From Undibacterium sp. CCC3.4 (GTDB lineage Bacteria; Pseudomonadota; Gammaproteobacteria; Burkholderiales; Burkholderiaceae_D): a stretch of 64,000 nt of DNA. Location of the stretch: assembly GCF_034347425.1 (NCBI RefSeq), contig NZ_CP133779.1, positions 992,001-1,056,000 of the forward strand, written 5' to 3'. The notes under the pieces are model-generated. The model was not told the origin of the DNA, ran no database searches, and saw only the letters and a list, made by a program, of their open reading frames with translations. Positions 58,083 to 64,000 of the stretch are shown here, piece by piece (position 1 is the stretch's first letter; each line of letters begins with the position of its first letter). Position numbers and translations under genes: made by a program.

Positions 58083-58933
58083 TCAACAGCATTCCACAAT
58101 CGCTCGCGCTACGCAGCGCCCGTCGTATTTATCTGGCGGCGTTTCTGTTATTTCTGTTTTTACCGCTGACTGTGGTGGTCATGTTTGCCTTCAACGATGC
58201 CGCCTACCCGATGCCACCATGGCATGGTTGGACTTGGGATTGGTTTTTCGCCGATGGCCAACACGAGCGCACCGGCGTGTTTTTCGATACCGAACTGCTC
58301 ACCAGCTTGCGTTACAGTGTGCAAGTCGCTTGCGCAGTCAGTCTGATCAGTCTTGTGCTCGGCACCGGCAATGCCTTTTTGCTCGAGCGCTTTCGCTTTC
58401 GCGGCCAGCCAGCGCTGGCACTGGCGATGTTACTACCCTTGGTGATACCGGGTGTGATACTCGGCATTTCGATTCTCGCCCTGATGAGCCAATTAGCCCA
58501 GTTTGCCGACGACTATCTCGGTCTGGAACTTGATTTTCTACGACCTGGCTTGGTACTGGTCACATTAGGTCAAGTGTCGTACATCGCCTCGATTGCCACG
58601 TTAACGATCAGCGCGCGCCTCAAACGTTTTGATATCAGCTTGGAAGAAGCGGCGCAGAATCTCGGTGCCAGTCGCAGCGCCATCTTTTTCACCATTTTGC
58701 TGCCGTATTTGCGACCAGCCTTGGCCGGTGCCGCCATCATGGCGTTTCTGTTATCGTTCGAGAATTTCAACACCACCTACATGCTGACCGGTAGCGATGC
58801 ACCGCTCACCGTAATGATCTACGGGCGCATGAAGGAAGGGGCTACGCCAGTGGTCAATGCCATCAGTTTGCTGCTCATGCTGGTGTCGGCCGTATGCGTG
58901 ATCGTGATGAGTCGCGGTAAGCCGGAGCGCTAG
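58079..58933 (+). CDS. ABC transporter permease, PotC type
   Basis: This protein of 284 residues has its start at ATG 58079 (MINSIPQSLALRSARRIYLA). It has about six membrane helices and the EAA loop LEEAAQNLGASRSAIFFTIL. It pairs with the PotB-type permease. Its end is 8 bp from the convergent cytochrome gene, with no obvious terminator between them. Confidence 0.92.
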   Translation: MINSIPQSLALRSARRIYLAAFLLFLFLPLTVVVMFAFNDAAYPMPPWHGWTWDWFFADGQHERTGVFFDTELLTSLRYSVQVACAVSLISLVLGTGNAFLLERFRFRGQPALALAMLLPLVIPGVILGISILALMSQLAQFADDYLGLELDFLRPGLVLVTLGQVSYIASIATLTISARLKRFDISLEEAAQNLGASRSAIFFTILLPYLRPALAGAAIMAFLLSFENFNTTYMLTGSDAPLTVMIYGRMKEGATPVVNAISLLLMLVSAVCVIVMSRGKPER

Positions 58934-58941
58934 CGTCTGTT

Positions 58942-59775
58942 TCAAGGCTGACGTTGACGCGCCATTTGGCGCAAATATAACAGCAAATCGTCGAGCTCCT
59001 GAGCGCTGATGATCTCGACCGAAAAACCGGGCATGCTCGATTGCGCCCAGCTGCGCACTGCCGCCGGCTGACGAATCAAACGACGCAGCATGCCGGCCTC
59101 AAAATACTCGGTCGGACTGTAGGGCAGATTCAAATCTGGCCCGATATGCGCATCGCCGCCGCCATTCAAACTATGGCAGGTGGCGCAATTCTTAGCAAAT
59201 ACTTGTAAGCCGCGCAGTGCACCTCCCTGTTCCGCGGCATCGGCATGCACTTGCAATTGCGGGTAGCGCTGCTCCAAGGCTTGCGTTTCTGCTATTTTTG
59301 CGATTTGATACGGCCACTGTTCGCTGGAAATATGCGCCCCGGCGGTATCGGTCCAAATCAAATACAGGGGCCCGGCACTGGGCTTGCCTGCGGCGAGTGC
59401 TGGCCACGGTGCGGCCGGGTTCTCCAGCGCCAGCCAAGCTTGCGCCTTACCGAGAAAGCTGGCATTCGGGATGGTTGCGACGAACCCATCGTTTGCCGTA
59501 AACAACAGATTTCCTTGCGCCGGCAAAGCCGGCAACAAGACTTTGAGCGGTAAGGCTTGATAGCTGTGGCGGCCGTGATAGGCTGGATCGGTGTCGATGA
59601 CGATGGTCTGCCAGCCTGGCATGGCGCGCAATTGCGCATCGCTCAGCGTGTGCGTGCCACCATGCAGTTGCAGTTCCAGCGTGGCGGCGGCACTGCTGCG
59701 TGCCCCCACCAGCACCATCAACAGCAAAATTGAAGCACAAAAAGTGCTGACGCTGGCGCGTGCAAGTTTTATCAT
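58942..59775 (-). CDS. periplasmic cytochrome c with an oxidoreductase-like N-terminal domain
   Basis: The protein has 277 residues from ATG 59775 (MIKLARASVSTFCASILLLM) with a signal peptide. The N-terminal part (about 30-165) resembles the small molybdopterin-binding oxidoreductase fold: GWQTIVIDTDPAYHGRHSYQ, ALPLKVLL, TANDGFVATIP. It lacks the cysteine that ligates molybdenum, so it is probably not catalytic. The C-terminal cytochrome c domain has CATCHSLNGGGDAHIGPDL and a Met ligand candidate in SSMPGF. The partner is unknown. Confidence 0.75.
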   Translation of the reverse strand: MIKLARASVSTFCASILLLMVLVGARSSAAATLELQLHGGTHTLSDAQLRAMPGWQTIVIDTDPAYHGRHSYQALPLKVLLPALPAQGNLLFTANDGFVATIPNASFLGKAQAWLALENPAAPWPALAAGKPSAGPLYLIWTDTAGAHISSEQWPYQIAKIAETQALEQRYPQLQVHADAAEQGGALRGLQVFAKNCATCHSLNGGGDAHIGPDLNLPYSPTEYFEAGMLRRLIRQPAAVRSWAQSSMPGFSVEIISAQELDDLLLYLRQMARQRQP

Positions 59776-59897
59776 AGAGACCACGATCAAAAAAATTGTT
59801 TGCAATCATGCAGTGCATCAATATGCCATGCCCCGTACAATAGTGCCACGAATAGTCTGCTTTGCTACTTCCTGACTCCACACTTTAGCTCCCCTCC

Positions 59898-60875
59898 ATG
59901 ATGCTCAATAACGATATCGCCAACGAACACGATGATCCGCAATACAGTACCGCCGCCCGTACGGCAGCGACGGCCCGCAGCACTTGGGTCAGCGTCGCGG
60001 TCAACCTGGTATTGACGGTGGCGCAAATTTGCGCCGGTATTTTCAGTAAATCGCAAGGTTTGATTGCCGACGGTGTACATTCCTTGTCAGATTTGGTGGC
60101 CGACTTTGTCGTGCTGTTCGCCAATCGACACAGCCAAAAAGATGCCGACACCGAGCATCCTTATGGCCACCATCGTTTTGAAACCGGTGCCTCGCTGGCA
60201 CTCGGACTGTTACTGTTGGCGGTGGGTTGCGGCATGTTGTGGGCTGCCTTCAAAAAACTCGAAGCGCCGGAAACCATCGCGCAAGTCCATGTACTGGCCT
60301 TATGGGTAGCCGGCGTCGCCTTGGTTGCTAAAGAATTATTGTTCCGCTACATGTTGGCAGTGGCAGAAAAAGTCAAATCGAGCATGCTGGTGGCCAATGC
60401 TTGGCACGCCCGTTCCGATGCCGCCTCCTCGTTGGTGGTAGCGCTCGGCATTATCGGTAACTTGGCTGGCTATCCCCTGCTCGACCCGATCGCCGCAGCC
60501 ATCGTCGGTTTCATGGTCGCTAAAATGGGTTGGCAATTCGGCTGGGATGCCCTCAATGATTTGATGGACCGTGCCGCCGACGAAGAAGAGGTCGCGGCGA
60601 TCCGTGCCACCTTGGCGCAAACCCCGGGCGTGATCGACGTACATGACGTCAATACCCGTAAAATGGGCGATATGATCGTGGTTGATGCGCATATTGAAGT
60701 CAATGCCCTCATTACCGTCGAAGCCGGGCACGATATCGCGGTGGCCGCCCGTCTGCGCGTGATGCAGCATCACCGCGTGCTTAACCTGATGACTCATATC
60801 GACCCATGGAAGCGGCCCGACCGGGATCACCCCGGTGAGCCGGCAAAGCCGCTGGGAGCCAGTGCGCAGCACTAA
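59898..60875 (+). CDS. cation diffusion facilitator family transporter
   Basis: This 325-residue antiporter exports divalent metals (Zn, Fe, Mn or Co) from the cytosol. It has six membrane segments. The metal sites are DGVHSLSDLVADF in TM2 and WHARSDAASSLVV in TM5, plus the His-rich stretch EHPYGHHRFETGA. The C-terminal cytosolic domain (ALNDLMDRAADEEEVAAIRA) ends with MTHIDPW. Two start codons are in tandem (ATGATG). The specific metal cannot be told by eye. Confidence 0.9.
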   Translation: MMLNNDIANEHDDPQYSTAARTAATARSTWVSVAVNLVLTVAQICAGIFSKSQGLIADGVHSLSDLVADFVVLFANRHSQKDADTEHPYGHHRFETGASLALGLLLLAVGCGMLWAAFKKLEAPETIAQVHVLALWVAGVALVAKELLFRYMLAVAEKVKSSMLVANAWHARSDAASSLVVALGIIGNLAGYPLLDPIAAAIVGFMVAKMGWQFGWDALNDLMDRAADEEEVAAIRATLAQTPGVIDVHDVNTRKMGDMIVVDAHIEVNALITVEAGHDIAVAARLRVMQHHRVLNLMTHIDPWKRPDRDHPGEPAKPLGASAQH

Positions 60876-60929
60876 GCCGATGCTGGGAGCTGAGCGCCGC
60901 GATATAAGAAAAACACGCCGTTTCAGGGC

Positions 60930-61370
60930 TCACGGCTTGAGCTTATCTGCCGGTTGTCCGGCTTGTTCCAAGGCTTTTTTAGCGGCTGGAGGCATATAGT
61001 TTTCATCATGTTTGGCCAACACTTCGCTGGCGACAAAACTACCGTCACGCTCTAGCCTACCCTGTACCACCGCGCCCTTACCTTCTTTAAACAGATCCGG
61101 CAAAATACCGGTATAGGCGACGGCTATATCGCTGCGTAAGTCAGTCACGACAAAATGCGCCACCAGTTCCTCACGTGTGAGCGAGCCTTGTTTGACCAGA
61201 CCGCCGATGCGAAACGCTTTTCCACTCGGTGCCTGGCCTGCAATTACCTCACTCGGGGTGATATAAAGAGCGATATTACTGTTGAGCGCATTGAGGATCA
61301 GCGTCGCCGCCACGCCCAAGCATAACAATCCGGCAGCGATGATGAGGCTGCGTTTGGTTCTCGGTTTCAC
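60930..61370 (-). CDS. ccmE: cytochrome c maturation protein CcmE (haem chaperone)
   Basis: This 146-residue membrane-anchored protein covalently binds haem in the periplasm. An N-terminal TM segment ([20 protein letters not shown]) precedes the OB-fold. The haem-binding HxxxY is HDENY in [16 protein letters not shown]. It is the last gene of the visible ccmABCDE order and overlaps ccmD by 4 bp. ccmF-I genes are not in this window and would normally follow. Confidence 0.95.
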   Translation of the reverse strand: MKPRTKRSLIIAAGLLCLGVAATLILNALNSNIALYITPSEVIAGQAPSGKAFRIGGLVKQGSLTREELVAHFVVTDLRSDIAVAYTGILPDLFKEGKGAVVQGRLERDGSFVASEVLAKHDENYMPPAAKKALEQAGQPADKLKP

Positions 61371-61555
61371 TTCATTTCCTCGCTAGAGTGTTGAGCCATC
61401 CATTCATGTTCCAAGCGCAGCGCTGCCGCGGTATAGCGACGTCGCAGCAAGCAAGGTTCCAGCACCAGCAGCAGCACAGCCATGCCGAAACTGCTCCAGA
61501 CATACAGGGCATAACCGCCCATGGCGAAAAATTCGGCCAGCGAATGCCAGATCAT
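61367..61555 (-). CDS. ccmD: cytochrome c maturation protein CcmD
   Basis: This 62-residue single-pass protein ([20 protein letters not shown]) links CcmC to CcmE for haem handover. The start at 61555 is supported by the family N-terminus and a 4-bp overlap with ccmC. A Cys in PCLLRRRY follows the membrane segment. Confidence 0.92.
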   Translation of the reverse strand: MIWHSLAEFFAMGGYALYVWSSFGMAVLLLVLEPCLLRRRYTAAALRLEHEWMAQHSSEEMK

Positions 61556-62301
61556 GATTTTGCTCCCAGTGTTTGGCGCAGCCAGTCGGCTTCGCCTTCG
61601 CGCTCCAGAATAATCGCACGCACCCGCATCAGCGACACCGCAATCGTGTACATCCACAGGCACAGCGCCATCAGCAGCATCGCCAGCAGCATGGTGTTGG
61701 CCATGGCCGGTGCCTTACTCAGCGACACCGAGGCTCCTTGGTGCAGGGTATTCCACCATATGACAGAAAAGTAAATGACCGGCACATTGACTACCCCGAC
61801 CAGTGCCAAAATAGCACCAGCCTTATCGGCGCGGCGCGCGTCATCAATCGCCGCTTGCAAGGCGATAAAGCCGAGGTAAAGAAACAGCAGAATCAATTCC
61901 GAAGTCAGCCGTGCATCCCAGATCCACCAGGCACCCCACATCGGTTTGCCCCAGAAAGCCCCGGTCCACAGCGACAGCACAGTCATCAAAGCACCGGTCG
62001 GTGCCAGCGCCTGTGCCATCATGGCCGACAAGCGAGTATTGAAAATCAGGCCGACGGCAGCCCAGGCGGCCATCACCAGATAGATGAACATCGACATCCA
62101 GGAAGCTGGCACATGAATGAAGATAATGCGATAGCCGTTACCCTGTACGGCGTCGACCGGAGCGACAAAAAAACTCAGCCACAAGCCGGCCAGCGCGAAC
62201 AGCGCGGCCAAGCCCCAGAACCAAGGGATGAATTTTCCGGCTAAGTCGAAAAAATATGCCGGACTGGAAAATGTAAACCAATTGAAAAATTTATTGTTCA
62301 T
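61552..62301 (-). CDS. ccmC: haem exporter protein CcmC
   Basis: The protein has 249 residues from ATG 62301 (MNNKFFNWFTFSSPAYFFDL). It has six membrane segments and the haem-handling Trp-rich motif WGAWWIWDARLTSELILLFL. Conserved His residues lie in FIHVPASWMSMFIYL and WWNTLHQGASV. It overlaps ccmB and ccmD by 4 bp each. Confidence 0.95.
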   Translation of the reverse strand: MNNKFFNWFTFSSPAYFFDLAGKFIPWFWGLAALFALAGLWLSFFVAPVDAVQGNGYRIIFIHVPASWMSMFIYLVMAAWAAVGLIFNTRLSAMMAQALAPTGALMTVLSLWTGAFWGKPMWGAWWIWDARLTSELILLFLYLGFIALQAAIDDARRADKAGAILALVGVVNVPVIYFSVIWWNTLHQGASVSLSKAPAMANTMLLAMLLMALCLWMYTIAVSLMRVRAIILEREGEADWLRQTLGAKS

Positions 62302-62963
62302 TCTGTCGCTATCCTTATGGCTGCGGTGGTCGCCCATGGCGCACAAAATAATGTCAAGGCCAGCAGCGCGCCCAATACTGAAAAATGACCGCTGACAGCG
62401 AGTCCGGCACTGTGCGCACTCACCGCACCAGCACCGAAAATCAACACCGGTATATACAAAGGCAGCACCAGCAAACTGAGTAAGGCACCACCGCCACGCA
62501 CCCCCAGCGTGAGCGCAGCACCGATGGCACCGATCAGCGACAGCACCGGTGTGCCGATTAACAGCGACAACAGCAAAACCGGCAAATCGGCCGCGCTGAC
62601 ATCAAACTGCAAGGCCATCAACGGTGCCAGCAAGACCAGCGGCAAACCGGCCACCAGCCAGTGCGCGACGATTTTACCGCCGACCAGCACAAACAAGGGG
62701 CTGGGAGAGAGCACCATTTGTTCCAAGGTGCCGTCGGCATAATCTGCCGCAAACATTTTATGCAAACCGAGTATTGCCGACAGCAATGCCGCAACCCAGA
62801 TGATGCCAGGTGCGATTTTCCTCAGCAAGGCCGGGTCGGCACCGATAGCTAACGGGAACAGGCTGGTGACCACCACAAAGAAGAACAAAGCAGTCAGGGT
62901 TTCACTTTTGCGACGCATGACCAACAACAAGTCGCGCCGGATCGCGGTGAGAAAAGCCGTCAT
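62298..62963 (-). CDS. ccmB: haem exporter protein CcmB
   Basis: This 221-residue membrane subunit of the CcmAB ABC complex has six predicted helices (TALFFFVVVTSLFPLAIGAD). The family segment FAADYADGTLEQMVLSPSPL and LALTLFCAPWATTAAIRIA at the C-terminus are present. Four-base overlaps on both sides show tight coupling. Confidence 0.95.
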   Translation of the reverse strand: MTAFLTAIRRDLLLVMRRKSETLTALFFFVVVTSLFPLAIGADPALLRKIAPGIIWVAALLSAILGLHKMFAADYADGTLEQMVLSPSPLFVLVGGKIVAHWLVAGLPLVLLAPLMALQFDVSAADLPVLLLSLLIGTPVLSLIGAIGAALTLGVRGGGALLSLLVLPLYIPVLIFGAGAVSAHSAGLAVSGHFSVLGALLALTLFCAPWATTAAIRIATE

Positions 62964-63565
62964 AGTTGCAGCACCTTTCCCGCCGCCAAGCCGATGGCTT
63001 GATGGCTGGTCATGATCACCATGCCAGCGCTGCTCAAGTGCTGGGTAATCAATTCCGACAAGGCTGCCACGGCCGCCACATCGAGTGCGGTGAACGGCTC
63101 ATCGAGTATCCACAGCGTGGCATGGCGCGTCAACAGCCGGGCCAATAACACGCGGCGCTTTTGTCCGGCCGACAGACAGCCAACCGGCAGTTGTTCACGC
63201 CCGCGCAAGCCGAAGCGCGCCAAGGCGGCGCACACTTCCACCGCACCCAGCGCCTGGCCATCCAAGGCGGCCGCCAGCAGCAGGTTTTCCAGTGCACTCA
63301 ATTCATCCTTGAGCGCTTCATGATGACCGAGGAACAGCAAGTGGCGATGAAATTCTTCCGGACAAGTCGCGATATCGCGGCCATCCCAAGCAACGCTGCC
63401 GGCAGTTGGCTCGCTCAAGCCGGCCAACATGCGTAACAAACTGGTTTTACCTGCACCGTTATCACCGCGAATATGCAGCCATTCGCCGGGCACCAGCGCC
63501 AAACTCAAACCGCTGAACAGTTGCCGTTTTCCGCGCAGGCAAGTCAAACCGTTCGCACTGAGCAT
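62960..63565 (-). CDS. ccmA: haem exporter ATPase CcmA
   Basis: The protein has 201 residues from ATG 63565 (MLSANGLTCLRGKRQLFSGL), with AGGA just upstream. It has Walker A GDNGAGKTSLLRML, signature LSAGQKRRVLLARLL, Walker B LWILDEPFTALD and switch His in MTSHQAIG. It powers release of haem-loaded CcmE. It is the first ccm gene, right after a terminator hairpin of the upstream gene. Confidence 0.95.
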   Translation of the reverse strand: MLSANGLTCLRGKRQLFSGLSLALVPGEWLHIRGDNGAGKTSLLRMLAGLSEPTAGSVAWDGRDIATCPEEFHRHLLFLGHHEALKDELSALENLLLAAALDGQALGAVEVCAALARFGLRGREQLPVGCLSAGQKRRVLLARLLTRHATLWILDEPFTALDVAAVAALSELITQHLSSAGMVIMTSHQAIGLAAGKVLQL

Positions 63566-63624
63566 GTAAGTCCTCACTCTTTTTGGTTGATTCAATCATC
63601 GTACCGACGCGGCCGAATAACAAA

Positions 63625-63659
63625 AAACAATGGACGGAAGTAAATTCCGTCCATTGTTT
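63625..63659 (-). terminator. intrinsic terminator upstream of ccmA
   Basis: AAACAATGGACGGAA and TTCCGTCCATTGTTT form a perfect 15-bp stem around a 5-nt loop. On the minus strand a T-rich run follows the stem. It ends transcription of the small upstream gene at 63668. Confidence 0.9.
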
Positions 63660-63667
63660 CCGATGCA

Positions 63668-63964
63668 TCATTTTAACTCGATATCCGCTCCGCTCGTTAG
63701 GATCTTAGTATTTACTCGCAAGGCACGATCGCAGACCAAGACGGCGGTGTCGCTCACACGCTTACAACGGGTGGCTTGGTACTGCTCTTGGCTGCGCGCA
63801 CACCCGGCCCAAGCCACAGTGTAGACTCGATGGAGCAATAAGTCTGCCTGAGCCAGCGCAGCCTGCAACGCCATTTCCATGCGGCCGTCGGGTCCGGGAG
63901 CGATGGCCTGATTGATACGCGAGCGCACCGGTGTGGCGGCTGCTTTACTCGCATCACCACACAT
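63668..63964 (-). CDS. hypothetical protein, 98 residues
   Basis: I do not recognise a family. The sequence MCGDASKAAATPVRSRINQA is followed by a helical middle (MEMALQAALAQADLLLHRVY) and a C-terminal part with several Cys (CARSQ, RCKRV, LVCDRA). Codon use fits the neighbours and a strong terminator follows, both of which support a real gene. The start overlaps the end of the upstream frame by 11 bp, and the ribosome-binding site is weak. Confidence 0.5.
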   Translation of the reverse strand: MCGDASKAAATPVRSRINQAIAPGPDGRMEMALQAALAQADLLLHRVYTVAWAGCARSQEQYQATRCKRVSDTAVLVCDRALRVNTKILTSGADIELK

Positions 63965-64000
63965 TCCGTTGAATCAGGTCGCGGAACTGGCCGGCTTCGG
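63954..64000 (-). CDS. 3' end of an unidentified CDS (runs off the window)
   Basis: The frame entering from the right edge reads ..EAGQFRDLIQRNVW and stops at TGA (63954-63956). It is too short to name. It overlaps the start of the 98-residue gene, which suggests an operon. Confidence 0.4.
   Translation of the reverse strand, partial: EAGQFRDLIQRNVW

Overview
This window is chromosomal DNA of a betaproteobacterium, most likely order Burkholderiales and close to Oxalobacteraceae. That placement is inferred from gene order and protein character, not from a search. Supporting signs are the tRNA(Tyr-Gly-Thr)-tuf-tRNA(Trp)-secE-nusG-rplKAJL-rpoBC block, a 1368-residue RpoB with a typical betaproteobacterial N-terminus, and System I (Ccm) cytochrome c maturation.

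Layout. Positions 1-10,605 hold the transcription/translation block, all on the minus strand, behind a near-consensus sigma70 promoter just upstream of tRNA-Tyr. Positions 10,657-13,600 hold an MgtC-family membrane protein, a Gdt1/UPF0016 transporter, an unknown protein, and a tiny double-glycine-leader peptide gene followed by a possible one-helix membrane peptide. Positions 13,738-20,692 hold an HDOD-GAF protein and an atypical receiver-TPR protein, a MidA-type methyltransferase, a folM-like/folB pair and ttcA. Positions 20,746-21,488 hold a BrnA antitoxin beside a brnT toxin gene broken by a 169-bp inverted-repeat element. Positions 21,618-26,514 hold tyrosine/homogentisate catabolism (hmgA-fahA) with a divergent LysR regulator, then an lldD-type dehydrogenase. 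Positions 26,876-35,535 hold a chemotaxis operon (cheY-like, STAS, cheA, MCP, cheW, cheR, cheD, cheB). Positions 35,824-46,913 hold a heat-shock hsp20 with a visible sigma32 promoter, tdk, a di-haem peroxidase lipoprotein, a large phosphoesterase lipoprotein, rlmF, a nitronate monooxygenase-like enzyme, a RoxA-type ribosomal oxygenase and an exonuclease/GIY-YIG fusion. Positions 46,983-49,733 are a mobile-element hot spot. Positions 49,920-58,933 hold an OprB-like porin, a second MgtC-family protein, a TonB-dependent receptor and a four-gene polyamine-type ABC transporter. Positions 58,942-63,964 hold a cytochrome c, a CDF metal exporter and ccmABCDE.

Mobile elements. A 235-bp non-coding element with terminal inverted repeats occurs four times (26529, 37148, 47303, 49277). 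Every copy sits in the loop of a palindrome: one in what looks like the lldD terminator and three in IS605-type end hairpins. Two copies are flanked by clear 4-bp direct repeats. The IS605 at 47286-49545 carries one copy in each end hairpin and has a nonsense codon in tnpB, while tnpA is intact. A solo scar at 37131-37416 has one flank from each IS605 end. A second element family interrupts brnT and has a half copy at 46983.

Most notable items: (1) the double-glycine-leader peptide at 13297-13455; (2) the hairpin-targeting 235-bp element and its relation to IS605; (3) a tandem 24-residue repeat in CheA, between the P1 and kinase parts, with the architecture of an MshEN (cyclic-di-GMP-binding) domain; (4) the split brnT toxin gene.
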